Numbered from the stretch's first letter, positions 33,955 through 42,982 are shown. The stretch is 44,180 bases of DNA from an uncultured Clostridia bacterium (GCA_944376825.1 CALWDY010000004.1:1-44180), one strand, 5' to 3'. The notes: a model not told the origin generated them from the letters alone. Made by a program: numbers and translations.

Positions 33955-35184
33955 ATGTTTGACATATTCCCACTAAGCTCAAATGGCATGATGATTGACA
34001 TCACAATTTTATTTAGAATTTTGTTCCCAATAATAACATTAGTTGTTGTTGCAGTGTTATTTTTTGTTATAAGAACAAAATCTACAAAATCAATAAAAGC
34101 AACAAAAATTACACTTGCATCTTTATTATTGTTTTTGTATGTATTTAAAGCAGTTTTTTGGATTGTAAGAATAATTACAATTAGTGATTCTAATTCTTTT
34201 TCAACAATTTACATTCCAAAGGCTTTCGGTTTAGACATACCTTCTTGGATAGTTTTGTTATCCAGCATAGTTTTATATATTAGCGCATTTTCAAAAAAAC
34301 CTAGCATGTTTATGGAATTTTTAAAGCACACACTTCTTGGCGTAGGTCTTCCTTGCGCTGTTATATCTTTATTCACTGTGGACATAATTGATATCTATGA
34401 CAATTACTATCACATTTTAAACATAATAGCTATGACTTTAAACATGTTGTTGATATTTATACCTCTTTATCTAATAAAAATAAAAGAAATACAACCAAGT
34501 TTAGATAAATTTTGGTATGCCATTTCAGGATATATTTGCTTAACATCAATATGCATGTCTTTATCTCTAATAATTAGAGAAGGCAATTTGTCAGAAATGA
34601 CTTACTCTAAGATTCTTAGAAAAATAGGAATACAAATTTCTTTCCCTTGGCATCTTTTAATAATTATTCCAACATTCCTTATAATTGCTTTTGGTTTGTA
34701 CTATTTAATTACAAAAATTTATAAAAAGAAATTTTCAAGTGAAAACCAAACAGAAACACAACAACAAATGGAACTTAAAAGAAATGAATTTTTTGATTTA
34801 TATGCTTTTGCAACAAAATCAATTTGCTGTATGCAAGGATTTTTAATTTTAATAATTTTAGCAGCAATTATTAAAAAACCTTTAGGAACACCATGGGGCA
34901 TTTTATGTTTGATACCACTTGTGATGACAATTTTCTGTATTTTTGCCGTTTTTGAAATGGAAAAACAAGCAAATTTAAATGACGAACATATATTTGACAA
35001 AGGAAATCCAACGGCAAAAAGAATAATTACGTTTGCATTAATTGGAGATGTTTTCTTTGGATTATCTTTCTTAAAACAAATTAAAAACGAGAGAGAAGCA
35101 ATTATTGAAAGAAAAGAAAGAGAAGAAAAAAGAAGATTAAGAGAACTTAAAAAAAGAGAAGAATTAAAAAACAAAAAAGCATGA
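33955..35184 (+). CDS. Polytopic membrane protein with charged C-terminal tail
   Basis: The 409-residue protein has about nine to ten hydrophobic helices: six to seven in the first 260 residues, a polar loop (ENQTETQQQMELKRNE), two to three more, then a long basic coiled tail (RKEREEKRRLRELKKREE). I do not recognise the family. It slightly resembles YwaF-type integral membrane proteins, but this is uncertain. AAAGGA lies 6-7 nt before the ATG, with TTGTTA-18-TATACT as a plausible promoter upstream. The tail runs into the terminator. Confidence 0.55.
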   Translation: MFDIFPLSSNGMMIDITILFRILFPIITLVVVAVLFFVIRTKSTKSIKATKITLASLLLFLYVFKAVFWIVRIITISDSNSFSTIYIPKAFGLDIPSWIVLLSSIVLYISAFSKKPSMFMEFLKHTLLGVGLPCAVISLFTVDIIDIYDNYYHILNIIAMTLNMLLIFIPLYLIKIKEIQPSLDKFWYAISGYICLTSICMSLSLIIREGNLSEMTYSKILRKIGIQISFPWHLLIIIPTFLIIAFGLYYLITKIYKKKFSSENQTETQQQMELKRNEFFDLYAFATKSICCMQGFLILIILAAIIKKPLGTPWGILCLIPLVMTIFCIFAVFEMEKQANLNDEHIFDKGNPTAKRIITFALIGDVFFGLSFLKQIKNEREAIIERKEREEKRRLRELKKREELKNKKA

Positions 35185-35202
35185 TATTCATCATGCTTTT
35201 TT
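35174..35202. terminator. Bidirectional terminator between convergent genes
   Basis: AAAAAGCATGAT and ATCATGCTTTTT form a 12-bp stem around a 4-5 nt loop. It overlaps the last codons of both the membrane-protein gene and the guanylate-kinase gene. Confidence 0.85.
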
Positions 35203-35769
35203 ATCAAATTTTTTTTGCTCTATTTTTTCATGTTTTTTTATTAAAGATTCAATTTTTTTCAAGGTTTTTTCTTTGCTAATATTGTCGATTATATAATCAT
35301 AATTTTTTGCATAACTAAGTTCAAACTCCATTCTTGATATTCTTAAATCAATATCATGATCTCCCCTATGTTTAAGCCTTTTTATTAGTTCTTCTTTTGG
35401 TGCTGTTAAAAAAATAGACAAAACTTCAACTTTGTTTTTAAGGGCTCTTTTTAAATTTATTTGCCCTAACACTCCAATATCTTTAATGTAATGCACTTCT
35501 CTTTTCTTTATTTCATCAACAGAAGATTTTAGCATTCCATAAAAATTTTGGTGTATTTCTTCATGCTCAAACAATTCGCCATTTTTTATTTTGTTTTCAA
35601 ATTCTTCTCTTGTTACATATATATAAGGATTATGCATATCCCCGTCAGTATTTCTAGGCTGTCTCGTTGTGCAAGTTTGCATAAGTTTTATGTTAGAATG
35701 GTTATTTAAAATTTCTGTTATTATTGTGTTTTTGCCCACACCAGCAGATCCCGATATAATTATTAGCAT
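35191..35769 (-). CDS. gmk: Guanylate kinase (or close homologue)
   Basis: The 192-residue P-loop kinase converts GMP to GDP. The P-loop is GSAGVGKNT (residues 7-15); guanylate kinases usually have GPSGVGKGT/ST, so N replaces G/S before the Thr. The GMP-binding region TTRQPRNTDGDMHNPYIYVT departs from the usual TRxPRxGExxGxxYxF, and ELFEHEEIHQNFYGM keeps the family's E-x-x-x-x-NxYG. The lid carries RLKHRG. AAGGGG lies just upstream of the ATG. A nucleotide-kinase role is secure, but GMP specificity is less so because of the altered loop. Confidence 0.75.
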   Translation of the reverse strand: MLIIISGSAGVGKNTIITEILNNHSNIKLMQTCTTRQPRNTDGDMHNPYIYVTREEFENKIKNGELFEHEEIHQNFYGMLKSSVDEIKKREVHYIKDIGVLGQINLKRALKNKVEVLSIFLTAPKEELIKRLKHRGDHDIDLRISRMEFELSYAKNYDYIIDNISKEKTLKKIESLIKKHEKIEQKKFDKKA

Positions 35770-35910
35770 ATAATCCCCTTTATAATTAAATTAAACAAAT
35801 TAGAATTAAAACTAATTTATTAGCCCATGCCCACGCAGAGCATAGATTTATAAACTTTATAATTATATCTTCTTATTTAAGAGTTGTCAATTTTATATGT
35901 AAATAATAAT

Positions 35911-36804
35911 TTATATCACTGTAAAACTTGCTTTAACATTTTCACCAGATGTTGCATCTTGATAAGTAAGCCAATAACCATATTCTTTTTCTTTTGTACT
36001 ATCAAGTGGCAACCACTCTGCATAACCCTTAAGTTCTTTTGGTGGGTTTTCACTATATAAGCCCGGCACCCCATAACATATGTATTTTACATCATCGTTT
36101 TCATAAATTAATCCTACCACATAGTAATTTTCACCATCTTCATTTTCAATTTTTACCCATTTAGAGTAAGGGATTATTTGAGATAAAAATTCCTCTTCTT
36201 CGTGAGATTGAAAAAGTTTGTTTATATCTTCACTTATTCCGTCATAAAAAGTTTCAGCTTCGTGCTCTTGTTCTTCTTCGCCCGAAAAAAATGCATATCT
36301 ATATTTGCAAGAAGAACATTTATCATTGCAATCGCCATTGCACATATTTTTATCTATTTCCTTTTCAATTTCTTCCTGATCGAATAAAAATATATTGTTT
36401 TTGTCTAAAACTTCTTTACATTCTTCAATATTTTTTACATTTTCCATTTGCATAACAGCTTGTGCCAAAAACTGATCGGTTACTTTTGTGTTCTGTGTTG
36501 AACCATGTAAAATTGGCTTCACTTCACCATGAAATATATTTATAATTGCACAAGAAAATTCATCCAAGCTTAATGGCGAGTTAAAACTAAACGAATATTT
36601 CATATTTGCTATTTTTGTCATGCCTGCTTTTACTACTCTATCCCCTTCTTTTAAACCAAGCGACAATATTCCGTTAGGTTCATCATGAAAGTTATACAGT
36701 TTTGCCTGACCAACAATATCACCATTTTCCTTTTCAAAACTCACAACTGCTTTTTCGTTGCCACCATTAATATCTGATAACACCAGGGTTTTTCTAAATA
36801 ACAT
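35911..36804 (-). CDS. Unknown cytoplasmic protein with Cys cluster
   Basis: The 297-residue protein has a beta-rich N-terminal ~100 residues (VVSFEKENGDIVGQAKLYNF). A helical region follows, then a Cys-rich segment near 154-167 (CNGDCNDKCSSCKYR, five Cys, possibly metal-binding), a Glu-rich stretch, and a C-terminal beta domain (ENYYVVGLIYENDDVKYICY ... EYGYWLTYQDATSGENVKASF). There is no signal peptide or membrane helix. I do not recognise the family. GGAG lies 8 nt before the ATG, and an operator-like palindrome overlaps the -10 region. Confidence 0.6.
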   Translation of the reverse strand: MLFRKTLVLSDINGGNEKAVVSFEKENGDIVGQAKLYNFHDEPNGILSLGLKEGDRVVKAGMTKIANMKYSFSFNSPLSLDEFSCAIINIFHGEVKPILHGSTQNTKVTDQFLAQAVMQMENVKNIEECKEVLDKNNIFLFDQEEIEKEIDKNMCNGDCNDKCSSCKYRYAFFSGEEEQEHEAETFYDGISEDINKLFQSHEEEEFLSQIIPYSKWVKIENEDGENYYVVGLIYENDDVKYICYGVPGLYSENPPKELKGYAEWLPLDSTKEKEYGYWLTYQDATSGENVKASFTVI

Positions 36805-36827
36805 AATGTATCTCCTATAAAAAATTA

Positions 36828-36844
36828 CACTATATATTATAGTG
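36828..36844. promoter_or_regulatory. Palindromic operator-like site over the -10 box
   Basis: CACTATA-TAT-TATAGTG is a perfect 7+7 inverted repeat. On the minus strand it contains TATAAT (36841-36836), with TTAACA 19 nt further up as a weak -35. A repressor bound here would block the Cys-cluster gene. Confidence 0.45.
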
Positions 36845-36868
36845 CAACTTTTAAAACATTTGTTAAAC

Positions 36869-37696
36869 TTATAATTTAGATTTGTGACTAATTATGTCGA
36901 AATATGTTTTTGTTAAATCTGCATAGTTTTGTATTGTTAAACTTTCAGCCCTCTGCTGTGGTTCTAATTTGCAACTGTCAAGCATTTTTAAAACTTTTTC
37001 CTTTGACAAATTTAGCCCTTTTTGCAAATTATTTAAAATGGTTTTTCTTCTCATAGCAAAACTTGCCCTAACAACATTCGAAAACAATTTTTCATCACAA
37101 TCATATTTGTTTTTTTCTAGTTCAATTTGCACAATTGCAGAATCCACATTTGGCATTGGGACAAACATTTTTCTATTTACATTTCTTAAAATTTTTACAT
37201 TACCATAAAAATTTAAAAGCACAGTTATACTTGAATAATCTTTTGAATTACAAGAAGATATTAAACGCTCTGCAACTTCTTTTTGTATCATTATTGTAAT
37301 TTTGTTTACTCTTTTTGTTTCTTGAATAAATTTTAAAATTAATGGAGTTGTAATATAGTATGGTAAATTTGCAATTATAGAATAATTATTTTGAAAATTA
37401 TTTTCAATATCCTTTATATCTTCTTTTAAAGCATCCTTAAATATTATTTTAACATTATTTAAATCTTTTAAATTCTCATAAATTATTGGTTTTAAATTTT
37501 CATCGATTTCATAACTCACAACCCTTTTACAATTTTTGGCAATTATTTTTGTTAAAGTACCCGCACCTGCACCAATTTCAAGAATTTCATCTTCTTTTTT
37601 TAAACCTGCATCTTTTACAATAGCGTTTAACAAATTAGTGTCAAAAATAAAATTTTGACCATATTTTTTATTAAATTTAATACTATTTATTTCCAT
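36869..37696 (-). CDS. rsmA: 16S rRNA (adenine1518-N6/adenine1519-N6) dimethyltransferase
   Basis: The 275-residue enzyme dimethylates two adenines in helix 45 of 16S rRNA. It shows the SAM site (ILEIGAGAGTLT, ~40-51), the catalytic NLPYYITTPL (~108-117), and a typical small C-terminal helical domain. The start GQNFIFD region near residue 14 is characteristic. GGAG lies 4 nt before the ATG, and the gene follows tatD by 9 nt in one operon, as in Bacillus (where rnmV lies between; it is missing here). Confidence 0.96.
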   Translation of the reverse strand: MEINSIKFNKKYGQNFIFDTNLLNAIVKDAGLKKEDEILEIGAGAGTLTKIIAKNCKRVVSYEIDENLKPIIYENLKDLNNVKIIFKDALKEDIKDIENNFQNNYSIIANLPYYITTPLILKFIQETKRVNKITIMIQKEVAERLISSCNSKDYSSITVLLNFYGNVKILRNVNRKMFVPMPNVDSAIVQIELEKNKYDCDEKLFSNVVRASFAMRRKTILNNLQKGLNLSKEKVLKMLDSCKLEPQQRAESLTIQNYADLTKTYFDIISHKSKL

Positions 37697-37705
37697 AAAA
37701 CTCCA

Positions 37706-38473
37706 TTATATTTTAAATATTTTTTTTGTGTTATTTTCAATTATTTTTTCAAGCTCATTTAAATCAATATTTTTTATTTCACTTATTTTTTTAATTATTA
37801 AATTTATATTTTTAGGCTCATTTATTTGCCCCCTAAAAGGCACGGGCGAAAGATATGGACAATCCGTTTCAGTCAGTATTTTATCCAGAGGCGTTTTTTC
37901 AACAATATTTATTAAGTTCTTTGCATTATTAAATGTAATAACGCCACCATAAGAAACATAAAAACCCATATTAATTATTTCATTTAATATTTCTTCGCTA
38001 GCATTAAAACAATGAAAAACTACTCCATTTTTTAAACAATTTGCATATTTGCGTACTATTTCCATTGTATCACCAATTGCATCACGGGTATGAATTACAA
38101 TAGGCAATTTAAGTTTATTTGCCAAAAGTATTTGGCTTATAAAAACTTCTTTTTGTATAACTTTATTTTCTTTTGTGTAATGATAGTCAAGCCCAATCTC
38201 GCCAATAGCAACAACTTTTTTGTCTTTACATAAATTTGCCAATTCTTTTTCTAAATTTTCATTATATTCTTCGCAATTTTCGGGATGCACGCCTACAATT
38301 GCATAAACATTTTCATATTTTTGTGAAATATTAACTGCATCACAACTTGATTTAATATCATAACTAGCACAAACGATTTTTTTCACATTATTAGTTTTTG
38401 CATCAAAAAGCACCTTGTCTATTCTATCTTTCAGCATATCGTCTTGAATGTGAGCATGTGTGTCTATATACAT
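37706..38473 (-). CDS. tatD: TatD family metal-dependent hydrolase (DNase)
   Basis: The 255-residue TIM-barrel hydrolase has the metal ligands DTHAHIQ (N-terminus), GEIGLDYHY (~90), PIVIHTRDA (~125), FHCFNAS (~153) and TETDCPYLSP (~202). Family members show 3'-5' DNase or D-aminoacyl-tRNA-linked activities. AGGAG lies 6 nt before the ATG, and TATAAT (38496-38491 on the minus strand) is the likely -10 box. Divergent from spmA. Confidence 0.95.
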   Translation of the reverse strand: MYIDTHAHIQDDMLKDRIDKVLFDAKTNNVKKIVCASYDIKSSCDAVNISQKYENVYAIVGVHPENCEEYNENLEKELANLCKDKKVVAIGEIGLDYHYTKENKVIQKEVFISQILLANKLKLPIVIHTRDAIGDTMEIVRKYANCLKNGVVFHCFNASEEILNEIINMGFYVSYGGVITFNNAKNLINIVEKTPLDKILTETDCPYLSPVPFRGQINEPKNINLIIKKISEIKNIDLNELEKIIENNTKKIFKI

Positions 38474-38537
38474 AAATCTCTCCTATGATAATTATACTTA
38501 TAAAAAAAATAAAGTAAAGAAATTAGATGTACAAGCA

Positions 38538-38543
38538 TATAAT
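38538..38543 (+). promoter_or_regulatory. -10 box of spmA, leaderless
   Basis: TATAAT is followed by 5 nt and then ATG 38549, so transcription should begin at or next to the start codon. There is no ribosome site and only a poor -35 box, which may point to an alternative sigma factor. Confidence 0.45.
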
Positions 38544-38548
38544 TTAAC

Positions 38549-39118
38549 ATGAATATTGTTTGGACAATCTTAATGTTTTTAAGTTTAATAACCCTTGTTT
38601 TTTCTGCACCCGACCTTATTATAAGCACAATGATTTCGGAATCAAAAAATGTTGTTTCTCTTTGCATCAATTTGATAGCAATTTACGCTGTGTGGATGGG
38701 AATACTCGAAATTGTTGAAAGAACAGGACTAAGCGAAAAGCTTGCAAAACTTTTACATAAACCAATAAAAAAATTATTTAAAATTGAAGACAAAGAACAA
38801 ATAAAGTATGTTGCTTTAAATCTTTCTGCAAATTTTTTAGGTCTTGGCAATGCAGCAACCCCAAGTGGAATAAAAGCAATAAAAAGTATGCAGGCTAATT
38901 TAAAACAAACAAAGTTTGCAATGCTTATGCTTTTGGTTATAAATTCAACAAGCATACAATTACTTCCAACAACAGCAATAGGACTGCTAGCAAGTGCAGG
39001 TTCAACAAATTCATCTAGTATAATTTTGCCAACTCTTATTGCAACAACTTTATCAACCATTTGTGGTGTTTTTCTTTTATTAATATACAACAAATTTAAA
39101 AAGAGTAAATATGAGTAA
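38549..39118 (+). CDS. spmA: Spore maturation protein A (nucleoside-recognition/Gate domain)
   Basis: The 189-residue membrane protein has about five helices. The family segments are present: NLIAIYAVWMGILEIVERTGLSEKLAKLL and NLSANFLGLGNAATPSGIKAIKSMQ. In Bacillus, SpmA and SpmB are needed for spore-core dehydration. Many non-sporulating Firmicutes also keep the pair, so this is not proof of sporulation. It overlaps spmB by 8 nt. Confidence 0.93.
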   Translation: MNIVWTILMFLSLITLVFSAPDLIISTMISESKNVVSLCINLIAIYAVWMGILEIVERTGLSEKLAKLLHKPIKKLFKIEDKEQIKYVALNLSANFLGLGNAATPSGIKAIKSMQANLKQTKFAMLMLLVINSTSIQLLPTTAIGLLASAGSTNSSSIILPTLIATTLSTICGVFLLLIYNKFKKSKYE

Positions 39119-39617
39119 TTATATAATACCAATTCTTTTAATTATTTTAATAGTTTATGGTAGCATAAAAAAAGTTAATGTATACCAAAGTTTTTGTTAT
39201 GGCGCAAAAAATTCAATAAGTCTTGTTTATAATATTTTCCCATACATTTGTGCAATAATGGTATGTGTTGCACTTTTTAGAATAAGTGGACTAAGTAGTT
39301 TGCTGGTAAACATTCTTTCCCCTCTATTTAATTTTTTAGGTATTCCAACCCAAGTTTGCGAATTGGTTCTGCTTAGACCCTTCACAGGCAGTGGAAGCGT
39401 GAGTATGCTAGAAAATATAATTTCAACTTATGGAGCAGATAGTTACATTTCTAGATGTGCCGCATGCATTCTTTCAAGCAGTGAAACAGTTTTTTATGTA
39501 AGTGCAGTATATTTTGCAGATACAAAAGTAAAAAATATTGCACCAGCAATTATAATCGCCTTGATTGGCAATATTGTTGGTGCAGTTGCTTCGTGTTTAC
39601 TTTGCAAAATAATGTAG
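39111..39617 (+). CDS. spmB: Spore maturation protein B (nucleoside-recognition/Gate domain)
   Basis: The 168-residue membrane protein pairs with SpmA. Family motifs: VYQSFCYGAKNSISLVYNIFPY, LLRPFTGSGSVSML, and SSSETVFYVSAVYF. Its start lies within the end of spmA, so translation is coupled. No terminator hairpin is evident between it and the convergent rsmI (27-nt gap). Confidence 0.93.
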   Translation: MSNYIIPILLIILIVYGSIKKVNVYQSFCYGAKNSISLVYNIFPYICAIMVCVALFRISGLSSLLVNILSPLFNFLGIPTQVCELVLLRPFTGSGSVSMLENIISTYGADSYISRCAACILSSSETVFYVSAVYFADTKVKNIAPAIIIALIGNIVGAVASCLLCKIM

Positions 39618-39644
39618 CATTTATAATTTTAAACAATAAACAAT

Positions 39645-40445
39645 TTATTTAATTGTAAGTTTATACACTTCATTTTTTGGAATATGTCTTGATTTTGCAA
39701 CAATTTTTATTGCATCATTTTTATTTATTCCACTTTTTATAAGTTCATCTAACTGCTGTTTTGGAGTTGTTGCAAAATTTATTTCTTCATTTTCTTTTCC
39801 ACCTTCAACAACCAAAACATATTCACCTTTTATTTCAAACTCTGGCAATTCACTTAAATTAAAACGAATTGTTTTTTCATGTATTTTTGTTATTTCATTA
39901 ACAAAACATGCTTTTCTATCCCCTAAATTTTCGTACAAAAATTTAACATCTTTTTCAAGGTTATATGGTGAAACATAAAATATAAGCGTGCTAAAAACAT
40001 TTTTAATTTTTTCAATTTGATTTTTCCTAATTTTATTTTGCTCATCCAAAAAACCAACAAATGTAAAACTTGAACTATCAAAACCACTTAATACAAGTGC
40101 AGATAAACAAGCCGATGCACCAGGAATAATCGTAAACTCTATATTATTTTCAATAAGTTTATTTACAAGTATATTACCAGGGTCGGAAATAAGTGGCATG
40201 CCAGCATCACTAATAACTGCTATATCTTTATTATCATGTGCAAGTTTTATAATACCATCAGCGCTATTTTTCTCATTAAATTTATGATAACTAATAAGTT
40301 TTTTTGAAATATTGTAATAATTTAATAATTTTAAAGAATTTCTTGTGTCTTCACAGGCAATAACATCAACATTATTTAAAACTTCTATCGCCCTAAAAGT
40401 TATGTCTTTTAAATTACCAATTGGAGTTGCAACAAAATATACCAT
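39645..40445 (-). CDS. rsmI: 16S rRNA (cytidine1402-2'-O)-methyltransferase
   Basis: The 266-residue SAM-dependent enzyme of the tetrapyrrole-methylase fold has VATPIGNLKDITFRAIEVL at the N-terminus, ACEDTRNSLKLL, ISDAGMPLISDPG (~79-91) and IPGASACLSALVLSG (~106-120). Length is slightly under the usual ~280. GAGG lies 7 nt before the ATG, and the start is 3 nt after the upstream stop. It is the last gene of the holB-ricT-trmN6-like operon. Confidence 0.96.
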   Translation of the reverse strand: MVYFVATPIGNLKDITFRAIEVLNNVDVIACEDTRNSLKLLNYYNISKKLISYHKFNEKNSADGIIKLAHDNKDIAVISDAGMPLISDPGNILVNKLIENNIEFTIIPGASACLSALVLSGFDSSSFTFVGFLDEQNKIRKNQIEKIKNVFSTLIFYVSPYNLEKDVKFLYENLGDRKACFVNEITKIHEKTIRFNLSELPEFEIKGEYVLVVEGGKENEEINFATTPKQQLDELIKSGINKNDAIKIVAKSRHIPKNEVYKLTIK

Positions 40446-40447
40446 AT

Positions 40448-41179
40448 TTAACCTCTATCTCTATATAATTTTTGTATAGTTTGCACATAATCGCCGTCAA
40501 GGGTATTTGTAATAAGTGTTGGCAAAACTTTTACTCCTTCTTTTCCACCCTTTATACATTCAATATAAACAGTGTTTGCTTCTTTTGCTATTGTTGGTTG
40601 TGCAAAAAATATTTTTTTGGGTTCTAGTTTATGTTGTTTAAGTTTATATATAAGTTCACAAACTCTATTTGCAGGATAAACAATAAAAAATTTACCTTTG
40701 AATTTTAACATTTCACACGCACAATCAACTAGTTCATCAAGCGACAAAAAACTCTCATGCTTACACATTGCAATGCTCTCATCCTCACTTTTTTGGCAAG
40801 TTTCATTTTTATAATATGGTGGATTACAAAACACTACATCCACATTAAAATTTATAAATTGTTTAAAATTTTGAATTTTGCTTTCGATAATTTCTATATT
40901 ATTTATTTTATTGTAATCCAAATTTTTTTTTGCAAGCAAAGCATAATCATGTTGCATTTCAAAAGCATAAATTTTTTTAGGATTTGTTTTATAATTAACA
41001 AGAATAGATATTATTCCACTTCCTGTACCTATTTCAACGCAAACATCATTTTTTTTTGTTTTAACAAAATTGGCAAGAAGAACACTGTCGCTAGTAAACC
41101 CATATCCCTTTGTATATTGATATATTTTTAAATTATCTAAATTTAAATCATCTAACCTTACATCCAAATTATTTGCCAT
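40448..41179 (-). CDS. tRNA1(Val) (adenine37-N6)-methyltransferase-like protein (TrmN6/YabB)
   Basis: The 243-residue class I methyltransferase has the SAM motif VCVEIGTGSGIISILV (~40-55) and the N6-adenine catalytic motif VVFCNPPYYK (~107-116). It matches YabB, which lies between holB/ricT and rsmI in Bacillus. ATG 41179 (MANNLDVRLDDL) is chosen over 41203 because AAGGA lies 5-6 nt before it; it overlaps ricT by 11 nt. The usual yabA gene between ricT and this one is absent. Confidence 0.88.
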   Translation of the reverse strand: MANNLDVRLDDLNLDNLKIYQYTKGYGFTSDSVLLANFVKTKKNDVCVEIGTGSGIISILVNYKTNPKKIYAFEMQHDYALLAKKNLDYNKINNIEIIESKIQNFKQFINFNVDVVFCNPPYYKNETCQKSEDESIAMCKHESFLSLDELVDCACEMLKFKGKFFIVYPANRVCELIYKLKQHKLEPKKIFFAQPTIAKEANTVYIECIKGGKEGVKVLPTLITNTLDGDYVQTIQKLYRDRG

Positions 41180-42008
41180 TTTTTTCCTTATTATCTTTGT
41201 CAAATTTTATTTCACAAAGATTAAACTCTTCAATTTCAAAATTATCTTCACCAAGCAAAAATTTAACTTGCACTAGTTTTTTCAAAAGATTATTATAAAC
41301 AACTTGGCCCTTTCCCCTTTTAGTTTCCACAACACTTCCAACTTTTGGCATCAAATTTAATGTTTCAGCGTAATGATTGTTTTCATATGCCAAACAACAC
41401 ATAAGCCTGCCACAAAGTCCACTTATTTTACTTGGATTTAAACTAAGCCCCTGGTTTTTTGCCATTTTTATTGTGCTATGTTCAAAATCTTTTAAAAACA
41501 AATTGCAACACACAGGTCTTCCACACGGTCCCAATCCACCTAAAAGTTGCGTCTCAACACGAGAACCAATTTGTTTTAGTTCTATTCTAATTTTAAAAGT
41601 GCTTGCAAGTTCCTTTACAAGTTCTCTAAAATCAACTCTATTATCAGATGTAAAATTAATAACAACTTTTGTTCTTTCCAAATTTAATTCTGCATTTGTT
41701 ATTTTCATGTCAAGATTTAATTTTGTTGCTATCTCTTCCGTTTTTTCTTTAATTAATTTCTCTTTTTCAATGTTTTCTTTTTTTGTTTCTATGTCCTTCT
41801 CTGTTGCAAACCTTAAAACATTTTTAAGCTGGTCAGCATATTCATAGTTATCAATCATTTGAATTGGGGAACAAACATATCCCAACTCATTTCCCCTAAC
41901 CGTATCAACAACAACAACATCTCCCACTTTTAAATTCAAATTATTTGGTGAAAAAGAATAAACCTTTCCTCCTTCCGTATAGCTTATATCAACTTTTGCT
42001 ACCTGCAT
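41169..42008 (-). CDS. ricT: PSP1-domain protein RicT (YaaT)
   Basis: The 279-residue protein has the PSP1 C-terminal domain: FTSDNRVDFRELVKELASTFKIRIELKQIGSR (~118-150) and the cysteine-rich LGGLGPCGRPVCCNLFL ... ISGLCGRLMCCLAYE. These cysteines bind an Fe-S cluster in the Bacillus RicA-RicF-RicT complex, which supports RNase Y maturation and sporulation/competence. GGAGG lies 11 nt before the ATG, and it overlaps holB by 10 nt. No RicA or RicF gene is in the window. Confidence 0.93.
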   Translation of the reverse strand: MQVAKVDISYTEGGKVYSFSPNNLNLKVGDVVVVDTVRGNELGYVCSPIQMIDNYEYADQLKNVLRFATEKDIETKKENIEKEKLIKEKTEEIATKLNLDMKITNAELNLERTKVVINFTSDNRVDFRELVKELASTFKIRIELKQIGSRVETQLLGGLGPCGRPVCCNLFLKDFEHSTIKMAKNQGLSLNPSKISGLCGRLMCCLAYENNHYAETLNLMPKVGSVVETKRGKGQVVYNNLLKKLVQVKFLLGEDNFEIEEFNLCEIKFDKDNKEKNGK

Positions 42009-42964
42009 GTGTATTTAACCTCCAAGATATTTATTAACAATGTTTCAAACAATAAATTTACAGAAACATTAGAATACTGTCTTTCATTTGCTTCATTTAA
42101 CAAATTCAAAATTTCAACTAATGCAGTTTTTGAAAATTCATTTTTTACAGCAATATAATCTTTAATCAAACTTTCATCATTTAAAAGATTTTCTTTGCCA
42201 AAATTATAAACCAATAAATCTCTATACATAGATGACAGAATTTCTAATATTTCATTAAATTTATCTTTATCAAGTCTATAAGATAAAAAATTTATAACAT
42301 CACTGCTTTTTTTCAAATTAAAAACAATATTTTTGCAAAATTCAAAAGTGCTATTATAATCATTATTATTCAAAATATTAAGTGTTTTGCCAATATAACC
42401 ATCACCCTTAATAATTGCCAAATCAAAATTTTTGTTATTTTTGTATTTTTCTAATATTTCTTTTATTTCTTCTTTGTTAAAAGAACAGATTTCAATTTTA
42501 ATAAGCCTTGATTTTATTGTTGGCAAAACTTTATCAAAATTCGCAGATGAAATTAAAAAAATAACATTTTGTGGCGGTTCTTCAATAATTTTTAAAAGCT
42601 TATTTTGTGCTTCTATGCTAGAATTGTCTATATCATTTATTGCAATTATTTTAATGTCGCTTAAAATTGGTTTTTTGTAAGCTTGTTCAATAATATCTTT
42701 TGCATCAAAAACACTAAAACTTTTTTCTTTCGGATAAAACAATACATCTGGATGTGAAATATTTTTTATTTTAACGCAATCTTCACAAATAAAACATCCA
42801 TTGTTTTTGCAAATCAAACCTGTTGCAAGAGCGTTTATTGCAAAACTATTAGTTTGTGCATCTAAACTATAAAATAAATAACCGTTTGATAATTTACCAT
42901 TTTTCTTTTCTTGCAAAATTTTTTGTATGAAAGGTAATTTAATAAAATGCTCACATATATTCAT
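41999..42964 (-). CDS. holB: DNA polymerase III subunit delta-prime
   Basis: The ~321-residue clamp-loader subunit has a P-loop position reading YLFYSLDAQTNSFAINALA, so ATP binding is lost, as is common for delta-prime. The zinc cluster CKNNGCFICEDC (~53) and the segments NKLLKIIEEPPQNVIFLISS and LPTIKSRLIKIE (sensor SRC replaced by SRL) follow. Start 42964 (MNICEHF) is preferred over 42982 (MCYHIL); neither has a ribosome site, and a TATACT box lies 1 nt before 42964. It heads the operon with ricT. Confidence 0.88.
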   Translation of the reverse strand: MNICEHFIKLPFIQKILQEKKNGKLSNGYLFYSLDAQTNSFAINALATGLICKNNGCFICEDCVKIKNISHPDVLFYPKEKSFSVFDAKDIIEQAYKKPILSDIKIIAINDIDNSSIEAQNKLLKIIEEPPQNVIFLISSANFDKVLPTIKSRLIKIEICSFNKEEIKEILEKYKNNKNFDLAIIKGDGYIGKTLNILNNNDYNSTFEFCKNIVFNLKKSSDVINFLSYRLDKDKFNEILEILSSMYRDLLVYNFGKENLLNDESLIKDYIAVKNEFSKTALVEILNLLNEANERQYSNVSVNLLFETLLINILEVKYTCR

Positions 42965-42982
42965 GAGTATATGGTAACACAT

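Noticed and set aside
38464-38670. Minus-strand open frame overlapping tatD and spmA
   Set aside because: It covers the divergent promoter region and the start of spmA, and has no family resemblance.
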